Shown in pieces: positions 1 through 9,128 of a stretch of 64,000 bases of DNA. Under the pieces are notes generated by a model. It made no database searches, was not told the DNA's origin, and saw nothing but the letters and a program-made list of their open reading frames with translations. Every line of letters starts with the position of its first letter. Positions within the stretch are counted from its first letter, which is position 1. The translations under genes and the position numbers were made by a program. The DNA lies in NCBI RefSeq assembly GCF_020179755.1, contig NZ_JAIUCY010000001.1, forward strand, positions 372,001 to 436,000, given 5' to 3'. Origin of the DNA: Herbaspirillum sp. alder98. Lineage in GTDB: Bacteria > Pseudomonadota > Gammaproteobacteria > Burkholderiales > Burkholderiaceae_D.

Positions 1-17
1 TGATCGCTTTCGTTCAT
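1..17 (-). CDS. Possible start of a gene running off the left edge
   Basis: An ATG on the minus strand at 17 opens a frame reading M-N-E-S-D before the edge, 21 bases after the stop of the MotA-like gene and on the same strand. The operon lacks the ABC ATPase that a type I exporter needs, so that gene is a reasonable guess for what lies beyond. No good ribosome binding site is visible and only five codons can be read, so this is weak. Confidence 0.25.
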
Positions 18-38
18 GGGGGGCTCGGATCAATGCGG

Positions 39-1703
39 TCAGGCTTGCGGACGATTGGCGCTCATCTCGCGAATCGCCTCGCGCAGCTCCAGGCGCAAGT
101 CCTTGATCATGGTCTGGCGGCCCGAGCGCATTTCGTCGATCACGGTCTGCCAGTTGATGTTCTGGCGCATCAGCGCCTCGGTGATCGAGGTCAGCGACTG
201 CGGGATCGCGCCCAGGCCCTTGATGCGGTCGTTCTGCATCGCCATGTGCTTGGCCAGGTCGATCTGCAACTGGCGTGCCGACAGCGCATCGCGGGCCATG
301 TTGCTGGTGTTCTCGCCGATGGTGTTGCCCAGTTCGCCCAGGCGCGAAGCCACCGACGAGTGGATATCGGCCTGGTGCTGGATGGCGCCCATCTCGTCGG
401 CCAGGCGAATCGAGATCTGGTTCAGCAAGGCTGGCAACTGCGCGATGTTCTGCGCGCTCTGTTCGTTCATGTTCGAGATTTCGCTCTGCTGCGACTGCAG
501 CGCCGTCATCGCCGACGACAACGCCGTCTGGCCGGCCTGGATCGTGGAGACGATCTGCGGCAGCACTTCGAAGGTGCGGTTGGCGATATCGGCATTGACC
601 GACAGGCGCTCTTCGAGCAGCGACAGGCTGTCCGACAGGTCGCGCGCCGAGGTCACCTTCTGGTTGATGATCTGGCCCACGTTGCGGATTTCTTCCAGCG
701 TCTGCTGCCCCACTTCGTGCATGCGCGGGCCAAAGGCCACCAGCTGGCGCAGGCTGCGCGACTCTTCCATGCTGTCGGTGAACAACTGGACGATATTGTT
801 GAGGCGATCGTTCAGCCCTTCCAGCTTGATGCCGGCCTGCAGCGACGCTTCCGAACTGTTGCGCGAGGCCATGATCGATTCGCGTTGCAGCACCATCAAG
901 TCCTGCAGGAACTCGGCCAGGAAAGTCTCGGAGACACCCTGGCGCTGGGTCGCGGCCGGGCCCGACATGTCGTGCACCACGTGCTGCACCATGTCGCTGA
1001 TGCATTCGCGGGCGCGCACCACCAGTTTCTTGCCGGCGCCGCGCAATGGCGTCAGCGTCAGGCCCAGGGCCAGCGAACCGATCAGGCCGAACATCGAGGC
1101 CGAGAATGCGGTACCCATCGAGGCCAGCGGCTTCTGCAGGTCGGCCACCAGGTGCATGAAGGAGGCATCCATGTCGCCGCCCTGGGTCGCCTTGCCGAAA
1201 CCATCGATCAGCGCGGCGGTGCCCACCAGCGTCTCGAGCAGGCCGATGAAGGTGCCCAGCAGGCCCAGCGCGATCATGAAGCCGGTCAGGAACTGCGGGA
1301 ACTCGGTCTTGGCTTCGAGGTGCGCGCGCAGGTCGTGCAGCGAGCTCTCGATGGTTTCCTGTTCGATCCGCGAAGTCAGGCGGCCCTTGGTGCTGGCCAC
1401 GCTGACCAGCACCTGGCCGATCTCGGTACCGGCGAACTCGGGCGCATTGACCAGGTCCTCCATCGACTCGCCGGCCTTGGTGCGCTCGTAGAACTGCATC
1501 AGCTTGTCGTGTTCCCAATTCAGGCGCCACAGGTTGTACATGATCAGCCCCACGCCGAACACGGCCACGCCGATGATGAACAGGTTCAGGAAGGGATTGA
1601 TATGGATCGCATGCAGGACAAAGTCCCGGAACAGGAAGCCTCCCAACAGCAACATCAGCGTCGGGATGGCGGCAAGTGCATAGAATTGGCGTAGGTTTTT
1701 CAT
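39..1703 (-). CDS. MotA/TolQ/ExbB-like proton channel protein with long helical tail
   Basis: This 554-residue inner-membrane protein has hydrophobic segments near residues 8-25, 35-58, 138-163 and 196-220. The last two have the Gly/Ala/Thr-rich character of MotA/TolQ/ExbB channels (LGTFIGLLETLVG, then a SMGTAFSASMFGLIGSLALG-type segment). From about residue 240 onward it is hydrophilic and helix-prone, likely a long coiled-coil tail, which makes it much longer than TolQ or ExbB. It is the last visible gene of a minus-strand unit with HlyD, a MotB/OmpA-like protein and TolC. The natural partner is the MotB-like protein, which together would form an ion-driven 5:2 stator-type complex. What it powers is not known from sequence; assisting large-adhesin export is an inference. 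Confidence 0.85.
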   Translation of the reverse strand: MKNLRQFYALAAIPTLMLLLGGFLFRDFVLHAIHINPFLNLFIIGVAVFGVGLIMYNLWRLNWEHDKLMQFYERTKAGESMEDLVNAPEFAGTEIGQVLVSVASTKGRLTSRIEQETIESSLHDLRAHLEAKTEFPQFLTGFMIALGLLGTFIGLLETLVGTAALIDGFGKATQGGDMDASFMHLVADLQKPLASMGTAFSASMFGLIGSLALGLTLTPLRGAGKKLVVRARECISDMVQHVVHDMSGPAATQRQGVSETFLAEFLQDLMVLQRESIMASRNSSEASLQAGIKLEGLNDRLNNIVQLFTDSMEESRSLRQLVAFGPRMHEVGQQTLEEIRNVGQIINQKVTSARDLSDSLSLLEERLSVNADIANRTFEVLPQIVSTIQAGQTALSSAMTALQSQQSEISNMNEQSAQNIAQLPALLNQISIRLADEMGAIQHQADIHSSVASRLGELGNTIGENTSNMARDALSARQLQIDLAKHMAMQNDRIKGLGAIPQSLTSITEALMRQNINWQTVIDEMRSGRQTMIKDLRLELREAIREMSANRPQA

Positions 1704-1830
1704 ACGTGCGGGGTTCCGGGCAAATGAATGCAGTTAGAGCGATAAGAACAGGAATGGAAAATCGACGCCCGCTCATGCCGGGCATCGACTAATACAAATC
1801 GGGAAACAGTCGGGGTCGGGCGCGCGCAAC

Positions 1831-3195
1831 TCATCGCGGCTCCCTCAGCGCAGACTGCGAAAAGCGCGACAGCGGCGACACCAGGTATTGCCACACGGTG
1901 CGGCGGCCCACGATCATGTCGGCGGTCGCCGTCATGCCCGGCATCAGCGCCAGCGGCTGCTGCAGTTGCTCGGCATTGCGCTTGACCTCGATCTTGACGC
2001 GATAGTAACGCTCGCCACGCTCTTCGGGCACGGTGTCGGCGCTGACTTCGGTGACGGTGCCATCCATGGCGCCATACACGCCGTAGTCATAGGCTGATAC
2101 CTTCACCCGGGCCGGCGCGCCGGTCATCAGCTGGGCGCGATCGGTGGGCGAGATCCGGGCCTCGATCACCAGCTTGTCGTCGCTCGGCGTCATTTCGATG
2201 ATCGGGTCGCCCGGTCGCACCACGCCGCCCACGGTATTGATCAGGACCCGGTTGACCACGCCATCCATGGGCGCCCTCACCTCCGAGCGCGAGACGCGGT
2301 CATTGCGCGACTTTATTTCTTCCTGCAGCCGCGCCAGTTCGGTCTCGGCGGTGGTCAGTTCAGAGCGCGCCTCGGAGCGGAAGCGCGACGAAGCCTCGCC
2401 CATCTTGGCCTGCGATTCGGCGATGGCCGCGTTCAGGCGCGGGATCATGGCGTTGGTGGCGGCCAGCTTGCTCTGCGCGTCCTGCACGCGGGCAGCCGAC
2501 TGGATATCTTCCAGCTGGGAAGCGGCATTGCGTTCGAGCATGCCGTGGATCAGCTTGTACTGGCGCTGCGCCAGGTCGAGTTCGCTGGCCAGGCTTTTCT
2601 GGCGGCTGACCGCTTCGCCCAGTTCGGCCTGGCGTTGCGCCGATTGCTCGCGCAGCACCGACAGTTCCTGCGACAACTTGGCCGCGCGCGCCGAGAAGGA
2701 CGCCTGCTCGCTCTGCACCGCCGGATCGTCGCGCGACAATTCGGCCGGCATCTGCAACGCGTTGCTGCCGGCCGCTTCGGCGGCCAGTCGCGCGCTCTTG
2801 GCGCGCAATCCGAGAATCTTCACGCGGCCCTCGCCGAGATCGGCATTGGCCCGCACGTCGGCAATCGAAATCAGCGTCTGGCCCTTCTTGACGGCCGCGC
2901 CTTCGCGCACCAGGATGGCCGAGACGATGCCGCCCTCCAGATGCTGGATCACCTGGTTATGCTCGGAGGCGACGATACGGCCGCTACCGCGCACCACCAT
3001 GTCGATCGGCGCAAAGACCGACCACACCACCAATAAAACCAACAACGCCACGCACGCCAGCACCGCCAGGCGCGGGCGCGGCATGGCACCCAGTTGCCCC
3101 AGCCGGTGATCCAGTCGCGGCGCCAGGCGGCGCATCAAGCCACGGCCGCGGGAGGCAATCCCGAGGTCGGCACGCGGCTTGAAGGAGCCGATCAT
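1831..3195 (-). CDS. HlyD-family type I secretion periplasmic adaptor
   Basis: This 454-residue membrane fusion protein links an inner-membrane ABC exporter to TolC. It has a basic N-terminal cytoplasmic stretch, one transmembrane helix near residues 43-61, and a first half-lipoyl/beta-barrel segment with the typical GSGRIVASEHNQVIQHLEGGIV motif region. A long alpha-hairpin rich in Q, E, R and A runs over residues 120-300, followed by the second lipoyl half and the C-terminal beta-barrel (RAPMDGVVNRVLI, then ARVKVSAYDYGVYG). Its ATG overlaps the stop of the upstream MotB-like gene (ATGA), so the two are translationally coupled. Length and motifs fit the LapC/HlyD type used for giant adhesins or RTX proteins. 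No ABC ATPase is present in the window. Confidence 0.92.
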   Translation of the reverse strand: MIGSFKPRADLGIASRGRGLMRRLAPRLDHRLGQLGAMPRPRLAVLACVALLVLLVVWSVFAPIDMVVRGSGRIVASEHNQVIQHLEGGIVSAILVREGAAVKKGQTLISIADVRANADLGEGRVKILGLRAKSARLAAEAAGSNALQMPAELSRDDPAVQSEQASFSARAAKLSQELSVLREQSAQRQAELGEAVSRQKSLASELDLAQRQYKLIHGMLERNAASQLEDIQSAARVQDAQSKLAATNAMIPRLNAAIAESQAKMGEASSRFRSEARSELTTAETELARLQEEIKSRNDRVSRSEVRAPMDGVVNRVLINTVGGVVRPGDPIIEMTPSDDKLVIEARISPTDRAQLMTGAPARVKVSAYDYGVYGAMDGTVTEVSADTVPEERGERYYRVKIEVKRNAEQLQQPLALMPGMTATADMIVGRRTVWQYLVSPLSRFSQSALREPR

Positions 3196-3965
3196 TTTGC
3201 CCCCGCCAGGTACTGCACCAGCACCCGCGACACTTCGGTCTCGCTGTTTTCTGCCGTCGCCACGCGACTGACCACGAGTTCCTTGTCGACGCCCGCATCG
3301 ATGAGGTAATTGCGCACTGCCACGGTGCGATAGTAGGCGCGGCGACGGCTGTCGCTATAGCCGCCCGAACTGATCACGCCGGTCACCACGATCTTGCCCT
3401 GCTTGGCCTTGACCCGGCGCACCCAGTCGCCCAGGCTCTTGTCGAGCGCGCGGGTGCCCTCTTCCGACAACTGGGTCGAGTCGGCATTGAAGTTCAGGAT
3501 CACCCCTTTGTCAGTGGCATCGGTGCGCACGCCGGGAGCGATTTCTTCCTTGGTCGGATCGGTCTTGACCTGGATCGCATTGGGGCTGGACGGCGCGGCG
3601 CTGCTGCGCAGGCTGCCGGCGTCGGACTGCAATGGCGGCGCCGCCAGCTTGGCCTTGAGCACCGCCACTTCGCGCTTGAGCGACTCGATCTCTTGCGCAC
3701 TGTCGCGCTCGGCGCGGGTTTCAGAAACACGCGTATCCTTGGCCTCGGGCGTTTCGATACGTTCGCTCTTCTTGCGCTCGGTGCCCTGCACGGTCTGGCT
3801 CTGGCTTTGCTGCACCAGCTTGCTGACCTTCATCTGGGCCAGCTTCTGCGAGTAATAAAACAAGGTGACGACAAACACCACCACCACGAAAATCATGACC
3901 AGCACCACGTTGGACAGCGCGTCCACGAAGCCTGGCCAGAAATTCTGCTCTTTTCCGCCCTCCAT
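3192..3965 (-). CDS. MotB-like protein: one TM helix plus OmpA-type peptidoglycan-binding domain
   Basis: This 257-residue protein has one N-terminal transmembrane helix (about residues 12-36, after FWPGFVDALSNVVL), a coiled linker (Q/S/K/E rich, about 45-110) and a C-terminal OmpA/MotB-like domain (about 140-250; NFNADSTQLSEEG, then RRRAYYRTVAVRNYLIDAGV). The N-terminal segment carries an Asp (FVDALSN) just before the helix, where MotB-like proteins keep their ion-binding Asp. It sits between tolC and hlyD, overlaps hlyD by 4 bases, and probably pairs with the MotA-like protein. In a plain OmpA lipoprotein one would expect a lipobox and no long helix, so the MotB comparison is better. Confidence 0.85.
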   Translation of the reverse strand: MEGGKEQNFWPGFVDALSNVVLVMIFVVVVFVVTLFYYSQKLAQMKVSKLVQQSQSQTVQGTERKKSERIETPEAKDTRVSETRAERDSAQEIESLKREVAVLKAKLAAPPLQSDAGSLRSSAAPSSPNAIQVKTDPTKEEIAPGVRTDATDKGVILNFNADSTQLSEEGTRALDKSLGDWVRRVKAKQGKIVVTGVISSGGYSDSRRRAYYRTVAVRNYLIDAGVDKELVVSRVATAENSETEVSRVLVQYLAGAK

Positions 3966-3980
3966 GAATCCCCCGAATTC

Positions 3981-5597
3981 CTATTTCACTGCCTGCGCAG
4001 GCACTGCGCCAGGCGCCGAAGCGCGGCCGGTGTTGCGCAGGATCTGATAGCTGATGTCTGCCTGCTGGAACAGCAGCGTTGCAAAATCCATGCGCGCCTG
4101 ATACGCCTGCTGGTAGGCGTCGAGCACATCCAGCAACTGCTTGCTGCCGGTCGACAACTGTTCCAGGAACACATCGGCCACATTGGCATTGGTCTGGTAG
4201 GCCTGGCGCGAGATCTCCATGCGCTTGCGCACCGCGCCCAGGGTGCGGTAGTTGATCTCGATCTGCTCGCGCAGCTTGCGTTCGACATCCAGGGCGGTAT
4301 TGCTCTTCTCGACGTACTTGGCGCCGATCTGCTTCTGGTAATACATGTCGGAACCGCCATTGAGCAAGTTCATCGACATCACCAGCATCAGGCGGCGGTC
4401 GGTCGACAGCTGCAAGCCGCCGGTGGTGGTGTCGAGCGCGCCGCCGGCGCCGCGGGTCTTCTGCTGGGTCCATTCCAGCGCAAAGGTGGGCGAGAACTTG
4501 GCCCGCGCCGCCTTGAGTTCTTCGTCGGCGGCCGCCACGTCACGCCGCGCGGCGCGCACGCCGGGGTTGGTTTCGTAGATATCCTGCAGCGCCAGCTTGG
4601 AGGTGTCGGGCACGCTCGGCAGCATGTGGTCCGGCACCTCGACCTGCTCGATCTTGCGACCGGTGATCTGGTTCAGCGACACCATCGCGGCCTCCAGCGC
4701 ACCCTCGGATTCGGCCACTGCCGCCTGGGCGGTCAGCGAGCGGCCACGCACCCGCTCGAAATCGATACGGCTGGCGCCACCGCCCTCGACCCGCTTGCGC
4801 ATATAGTCAAGCAGCGTGTTCATGCGTTGCGAATAGCTGCGCGCAAACGACAACGCGGCATAGGCGCGCATCAGGTCGTAATACGATTTGATGGCGGTGT
4901 AGTAGAGCGTCTCGCGGGCATCGTCGCGACGCAGATCGGCGGCCTGCGACAAGGCGCGCGACTTCTGGAAATCAAAATAGGAACCTGGCGCAAACAAGGG
5001 CTGGCGGCCGATCACGGTGACATCCCAGCGCTTGTGGTCGGAAGCGCGCTGGATCAGGCCGGTATTGGGATCGATCACCGACGACGGCGACGAATACTCC
5101 TGCCCTTTCTGTGCCCGCACATCGAGGGTCGGGCCCATCTGGCCGGCGGCGACCTTGGCGGCATAACCGGCCTGGTCGGCCTGCGCCGAAGTGGCGGCGT
5201 AGCTGTAGCTGTTATTGAGGGCCAGATCCAGCACCTGTTGCAAGGTCAGGTTCGGCACCGGCTCGCCCTCGGCGGCGATGGCGATCTGCGGCAGCGTGAT
5301 GGTGCTGGTCTTGAATTCGGGATCGGCCTGGCGCAGCAGCACCAGGATCTCGTCATCCGGACTGGGCCCGGACTTGGCATCCATCGGCAACAGCGCCGGC
5401 AGCCTGACATCGGCGGCGGCCGGTCCGGCAGGATCCACGCCAAGGCGGATCTGCGGCGGTGCTTCGAGTCGTTCGACCTGGACCGGCGGCGACAATGGCG
5501 CCTCGGGTGTGGCGACTTCGGCGGCGATGGCGGCGCTCGACGCCCCAAGGCCGAGCGAAACGCCCAATAAGATACGTTTGCTTTTGAGAACTATCAT
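3981..5597 (-). CDS. TolC-family outer membrane efflux protein of the type I system
   Basis: This outer-membrane channel is 538 residues from the ATG at 5597. The frame is open to a TTG at 5642, but the ATG gives a clean signal peptide (MIVLKSKRILLGVSLGLGASSAAIAAEVA). An N-terminal Pro-rich linker of about 90 residues precedes two TolC repeats (from about residue 110 to the end) with the family's helical pattern (LTLQQVLDLALNNSYSYAAT; ALQDIYETNPGVRAARRDVAAADEELKAARAKFSPT). The order tolC - motB-like - hlyD - motA-like with 15-base or overlapping junctions indicates one operon read toward the left edge. It resembles LapE/AggA-type TolC proteins that export adhesins. Confidence 0.9.
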   Translation of the reverse strand: MIVLKSKRILLGVSLGLGASSAAIAAEVATPEAPLSPPVQVERLEAPPQIRLGVDPAGPAAADVRLPALLPMDAKSGPSPDDEILVLLRQADPEFKTSTITLPQIAIAAEGEPVPNLTLQQVLDLALNNSYSYAATSAQADQAGYAAKVAAGQMGPTLDVRAQKGQEYSSPSSVIDPNTGLIQRASDHKRWDVTVIGRQPLFAPGSYFDFQKSRALSQAADLRRDDARETLYYTAIKSYYDLMRAYAALSFARSYSQRMNTLLDYMRKRVEGGGASRIDFERVRGRSLTAQAAVAESEGALEAAMVSLNQITGRKIEQVEVPDHMLPSVPDTSKLALQDIYETNPGVRAARRDVAAADEELKAARAKFSPTFALEWTQQKTRGAGGALDTTTGGLQLSTDRRLMLVMSMNLLNGGSDMYYQKQIGAKYVEKSNTALDVERKLREQIEINYRTLGAVRKRMEISRQAYQTNANVADVFLEQLSTGSKQLLDVLDAYQQAYQARMDFATLLFQQADISYQILRNTGRASAPGAVPAQAVK

Positions 5598-5724
5598 CAA
5601 CGCGTCAGACTGGCACCAACCAGCCTTCCCTGCCCCAATCAAAGAATAAGAAAGAACCGGCCCCTGATGCCGGTTGTCATCATCAACTGCCTGTATTCAC
5701 AGGCCTTTACCCTAACCTCAGATA

Positions 5725-5744
5725 ATTGTTATTGAAATAACAAT
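5725..5744. promoter_or_regulatory. Perfect 20-bp palindrome upstream of the secretion operon
   Basis: ATTGTTAT-TGAA-ATAACAAT is a perfect inverted repeat of two 8-base arms. A further half-site, TTTGTTAT, follows at 5751-5758. It lies in the AT-rich part of the 511-base gap between tolC and htpG, about 130 bases upstream of the tolC start. The sequence suggests an operator for the secretion operon; the protein that binds it is unknown. It is not a good terminator because the stem has almost no GC. Confidence 0.5.
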
Positions 5745-5993
5745 CTTATTTTTGTTATTTATCGACAACTGGAGATTATAAGGCCGTAAATATTTGTATT
5801 CTGACAAAAACTATTTTAGCACCCGCGCATTTCACGAAAATGACACAAAAGACTAAAAAACCCTTTGATTTCAATAAGCTTGACGGATGTTGATTCAGAT
5901 CATCGCGCGCCAATTATCTTTATTTTGTTGCCAGGCGGCTATCAGGAATTTAATAAACTTCTAGAACGTGTACGAAAAGCATCACCCTGACAG

Positions 5994-6020
5994 TTGAAAT
6001 CTGCCAAGACCTCCCTATAT
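5994..6020 (+). promoter_or_regulatory. Heat-shock (sigma-32 type) promoter for htpG
   Basis: TTGAAA at 5994-5999 and CCCTATAT at 6013-6020, 13 bases apart, fit the sigma-32 consensus (CTTGAAA, 11-16 bases, CCCCATnT). The htpG start codon is about 90 bases downstream. Confidence 0.7.
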
Positions 6021-6108
6021 CCAGCAGGTCGCGATCGCATGCCGCCTGCTGGCATGCCCGATTGCCGCGCACTGACTCCTTCCCACTCTTGCTTTTAAGG
6101 AAATAAAC

Positions 6109-8019
6109 ATGGCATCCGACAAACAGACCATGGGCTTCCAGGCCGAAGTCACGCAGTTGCTGCAGCTGATGATCCACTCGCTGTATTCCAACAAGGAAAT
6201 CTTCCTGCGTGAGCTGATCTCGAACGCCTCCGACGCCGCCGACAAGTTGCGCTTCGAAGCGATCAACAACGGCGCCCTGTTCGAAGACGACCCTGAGCTG
6301 GCCATTACCGTCAGCGTCGACAAGACCGCCCGCACCATCACCATTTCCGACAACGGCATCGGCATGAACCGTGACGAGGCGATCTCGCACCTGGGCACCA
6401 TCGCCAAGTCGGGCACCAAGGAATTCTTTTCGCGCCTGTCGGGCGACCAGCAGAAGGATGCAGCCCTGATCGGCCAGTTCGGCGTGGGCTTCTATTCGGG
6501 TTTCATCGTGGCCGATCGCATCACGGTCGAAAGCCGTCGCGCCGGCACCGCCGCCGACCAGGGCGTGCGCTGGGAATCGACCGGCGCCGGCGACTTCTCG
6601 GTCGAGGCGATCGACAAGCCCAAGCGCGGCACCGACATCATCCTGCACCTGCGCGAGGGTGAAGACGAGTTCCTGTCGGACTGGCAGATCAAGTCGGTCA
6701 TCCGCAAGTATTCGGACCACATCGCGCTGCCGATCCGCATGCAGGCCGAAGAATGGGACGAAGAAAAGAAAGAGACCGTCAAGAAGGACGAACTGGAAAC
6801 CGTCAACCAGGCCAGCGCCCTGTGGACCCGCAGCAAGTCCGACATCAGCCCCGAGCAATACGAAGAGTTCTACAAGCACATCTCGCACGACTTCGGCGCG
6901 CCGCTGGCATTCACCCACAACCGGGTCGAAGGCCGCAGCGAGTACACCCAGTTGCTGTATGTGCCGACCCGCGCCCCGTTCGACCTGTGGGATCGCAACA
7001 AGCGCGGCGGCATCAAGCTCTACGTCAAGCGCGTGTTCATCATGGACGACGCCGAGCAGTTGCTGCCGGTGTACCTGCGCTTCGTCAAGGGCGTGATCGA
7101 TTCGGCCGACCTGCCGCTGAACGTGTCGCGTGAAATCCTGCAGGAATCGCGCGACGTGCGCGCCATCCGCGAAGGCTCGACCAAGCGCGTGCTGGGCCTG
7201 CTGGAAGAATTGGCCAACAGCGAAGAGCAGGCCGAAAAGGACAAGTACGCCGGCTTCTGGACCGAGTTCGGCCAGGTGCTCAAGGAAGGCATCGGCGAAG
7301 ATGCGCCTAACAAAGAACGCATCGCCAAGCTGCTGCGCTTTGCCTCGACCCATAACGACAGCGACGCCCAGGTCACCTCGCTGGCCGATTACGTCGGCCG
7401 CCTGAAGGAAGGCCAGAACAAGATCTACTACGTCACCGCCGAAAACTACCTGGCGGCCAAGAACAGCCCGCACCTGGAAATCTTCCGCAAGAAGGGTGTC
7501 GAGGTCCTGTTGCTGACCGACCGCGTCGACGAATGGATGCTGTCCTTCCTGACCGAATTCGACGGCCGCGAACTGGCTTCGGTGGCCAAGGGCGGGCTGG
7601 ACCTGGGTTCGCTCGAGAATGAAGCCGAAAAGAAGCAGCACGAGGAAACCCAAAACGAGTACAAGGACCTGGTCGGCAAGATGCAGACCGCCCTGGGCGA
7701 CAAGGCCAAGGAAGTGCGCGTCAGCTCACGCCTGACCGACTCCCCTGCCTGCCTGGTGGCCGACGACAACGAACTGTCGGGCAACCTGGTGCGCATGCTC
7801 AAGGCGGCCGGGCAAGATGCGCCGGAGTCCAAGCCGATCCTGGAAATCAATCCCGACCATCCGCTGGTGCAACGCCTGAAGTACGAAGAAGCCAAGTTCG
7901 ACGACTGGTCGCACCTGCTGTTCGACCAGGCCCTGCTGGCTGAAGGTGGCGCACTGACCGACCCGGCCAGCTTCGTCAAGCGCATGAACGACATGCTGCT
8001 GGGCATGGCATCCAGGTAA
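6109..8019 (+). CDS. htpG: Molecular chaperone HtpG (Hsp90)
   Basis: This 636-residue bacterial Hsp90 is close to the 624 of E. coli. The GHKL ATPase domain is intact: the [14 protein letters not shown] helix carries the catalytic Glu and the Mg-binding Asn, DNGIGMN is the nucleotide-binding motif, and [11 protein letters not shown] forms the lid. The middle domain keeps the conserved Arg region ([11 protein letters not shown]). The C-terminal dimerisation region ends around [25 protein letters not shown]. It acts in the cytoplasm as an ATP-driven folding and remodelling chaperone with DnaK. A good SD (AAGGA) lies 7 bases before the ATG, and a sigma-32-like promoter and a terminator bracket it as a single-gene unit. 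Confidence 0.99.
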   Translation: MASDKQTMGFQAEVTQLLQLMIHSLYSNKEIFLRELISNASDAADKLRFEAINNGALFEDDPELAITVSVDKTARTITISDNGIGMNRDEAISHLGTIAKSGTKEFFSRLSGDQQKDAALIGQFGVGFYSGFIVADRITVESRRAGTAADQGVRWESTGAGDFSVEAIDKPKRGTDIILHLREGEDEFLSDWQIKSVIRKYSDHIALPIRMQAEEWDEEKKETVKKDELETVNQASALWTRSKSDISPEQYEEFYKHISHDFGAPLAFTHNRVEGRSEYTQLLYVPTRAPFDLWDRNKRGGIKLYVKRVFIMDDAEQLLPVYLRFVKGVIDSADLPLNVSREILQESRDVRAIREGSTKRVLGLLEELANSEEQAEKDKYAGFWTEFGQVLKEGIGEDAPNKERIAKLLRFASTHNDSDAQVTSLADYVGRLKEGQNKIYYVTAENYLAAKNSPHLEIFRKKGVEVLLLTDRVDEWMLSFLTEFDGRELASVAKGGLDLGSLENEAEKKQHEETQNEYKDLVGKMQTALGDKAKEVRVSSRLTDSPACLVADDNELSGNLVRMLKAAGQDAPESKPILEINPDHPLVQRLKYEEAKFDDWSHLLFDQALLAEGGALTDPASFVKRMNDMLLGMASR

Positions 8020-8041
8020 ATGACGGATACGCCCGTGTAAC

Positions 8042-8071
8042 GAAATCGGCGGCCTGCGGGTCGCCGATTTC
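8042..8071 (+). terminator. Hairpin terminator after htpG
   Basis: GAAATCGGCG and CGCCGATTTC form a perfect 10-base stem around a 10-base loop, 22 bases after the htpG stop. The following T-run is short (CATTTG), so it may act weakly. Confidence 0.6.
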
Positions 8072-8124
8072 ATTTGCGATGGGGTAAAGTGACGATTCTT
8101 GCTGGATCACAAAAGGAGAACGGG

Positions 8125-8511
8125 ATGAACAAGATTGTTACGCTGTCACTGACATTGTTAGTCTGCGCTGCGGCCAGTACCGGCGCATCGGCACAGGCCC
8201 TGACCGGCTGCGCGGCCAAGAAGGCCGATGTACAGAACCAGCTGGAGCAGGCCCAGAAGCACGGCAACCACGCCCAGGAAGCCAAGCTCAAGATCGCCCA
8301 GAAGCAGTTGAACGCCAACTGCACCGATGAAGGCCTGCGTCGCGAGCGCGAAGCCGACGTCAAGAAGAAGGAACAGCAAGTCGCCAAGCGTCGCATCGAC
8401 CTGGAAAAAGCGCAGGCCAAGGGTAAATCCGACAAGGTCGCCAAGCAGGAAAAGAAACTGCAGGACGCCGAGGCCGAGCTGAAACAAGCGCAGGACCAGC
8501 TCTCCAAGTAA
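8125..8511 (+). CDS. DUF1090 family small periplasmic protein
   Basis: This 128-residue protein has a signal peptide (MNKIVTLSLTLLVCAAASTGASAQA) followed by a charged, almost entirely helical body rich in K, Q, E and A (residues 30-128). The motif CAAKKADVQNQLEQAQKHGN and the later CTDEGL place two Cys as in the YqjC/DUF1090 family. The start at 8125 has a strong SD (AAAGGAGAA); an upstream in-frame GTG-like extension lacks one. The family is periplasmic and its role is not settled; YqjC sits in an acid- and membrane-stress operon in E. coli. It is followed after 8 bases by the FUSC gene. Confidence 0.85.
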   Translation: MNKIVTLSLTLLVCAAASTGASAQALTGCAAKKADVQNQLEQAQKHGNHAQEAKLKIAQKQLNANCTDEGLRREREADVKKKEQQVAKRRIDLEKAQAKGKSDKVAKQEKKLQDAEAELKQAQDQLSK

Positions 8512-8519
8512 TGGATTGA

Positions 8520-9059
8520 ATGGAACTCAACTTCATCAATCCCCGCAAGAATGCCTTGGCCTATCTGGTCAAGATCCTGTCGGGCTGCCTGATCCTCTGG
8601 TACGGGTTGCGCGCGGCGGGCGTTGCCGAGCCTTACTGGGCGATGATCTCGCTGATCATCGTCACCGAGCCGGACATGACGATGGCCAAGGCAAACTTCC
8701 GGGCGCGGCTGATCAACACCATCTCGGGCTGCATCGTTTCGTGCCTTGCGCTGGTGATCTTCGGCCCCACCTTCCTGGCCATGCTGGTGGCGCTGACGGC
8801 GGCCGTCATCGTGGCCATGCTGTTGCAGAACTATCCCAGTAATTGGCGCCTGGGGCCGGCCACGGTGGTGATCCTGCTATCGGCCGCTTTCACCGGCCAC
8901 GGGCTGGGTGAAGAACTGCACCTGGCGCTGATGCGGGTGGGTGAAGTCATCATCGGCAGCACGGTGGCGCTATTGCAGACGGTGGTGTATATCTGGCTGA
9001 TCAATCGCCGCAAGAAAGAAGTCGCCGAGACGCCGCCCACTAGCGGCACATCGGCCTGA
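8520..9059 (+). CDS. FUSC-family (aromatic acid exporter-like) membrane protein
   Basis: This 179-residue integral membrane protein has about five or six hydrophobic segments (residues 13-30, 37-48, 66-88, 92-103, 119-133, 145-165). The pattern AEPYWAMISLIIVTEPDMTMAKANFRARLINTISGC matches the N-terminal membrane half of fusaric-acid-resistance/AaeB-type proteins, but the second half and the cytoplasmic domain are missing, as is common for short stand-alone members. It probably forms an inner-membrane exporter or oligomerising channel; no substrate can be assigned. It begins 8 bases after the DUF1090 gene and shares the downstream terminator, so the two are co-transcribed. Confidence 0.75.
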   Translation: MELNFINPRKNALAYLVKILSGCLILWYGLRAAGVAEPYWAMISLIIVTEPDMTMAKANFRARLINTISGCIVSCLALVIFGPTFLAMLVALTAAVIVAMLLQNYPSNWRLGPATVVILLSAAFTGHGLGEELHLALMRVGEVIIGSTVALLQTVVYIWLINRRKKEVAETPPTSGTSA

Positions 9060-9076
9060 TCCGATCGGCCTGCCCA

Positions 9077-9113
9077 TAAAAAAACCCGCATTCCGAGAAT
9101 GCGGGTTTTTTAT
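9077..9113. terminator. Bidirectional rho-independent terminator
   Basis: AACCCGCATTC - CGA - GAATGCGGGTT is a perfect stem flanked by an A-run on the left and a T-run on the right. It therefore ends both the FUSC transcript and the convergent lipoprotein transcript. Confidence 0.92.
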
Positions 9114-9128
9114 TGAGCAGACGACGAT

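Noticed and set aside
16-1694. Long plus-strand open frames opposite the MotA-like gene
   Set aside because: They mirror the GC-rich codon structure of the real gene, lack SD sites and show no recognisable domain; the minus-strand protein has clear membrane and family features.
39-3965. A Zorya defence system
   Set aside because: A MotA/MotB-like pair is present but it is embedded in a secretion operon and the ZorC, ZorD or ZorE genes are missing.
3693-5570. A 625-residue plus-strand frame opposite tolC
   Set aside because: It is the shadow of the TolC-family gene and reads as His/Arg/Leu-rich sequence without domains.
5950-7653. A 567-residue minus-strand frame opposite htpG
   Set aside because: Antisense shadow of htpG; it has no start signals and the HtpG protein is unmistakable.
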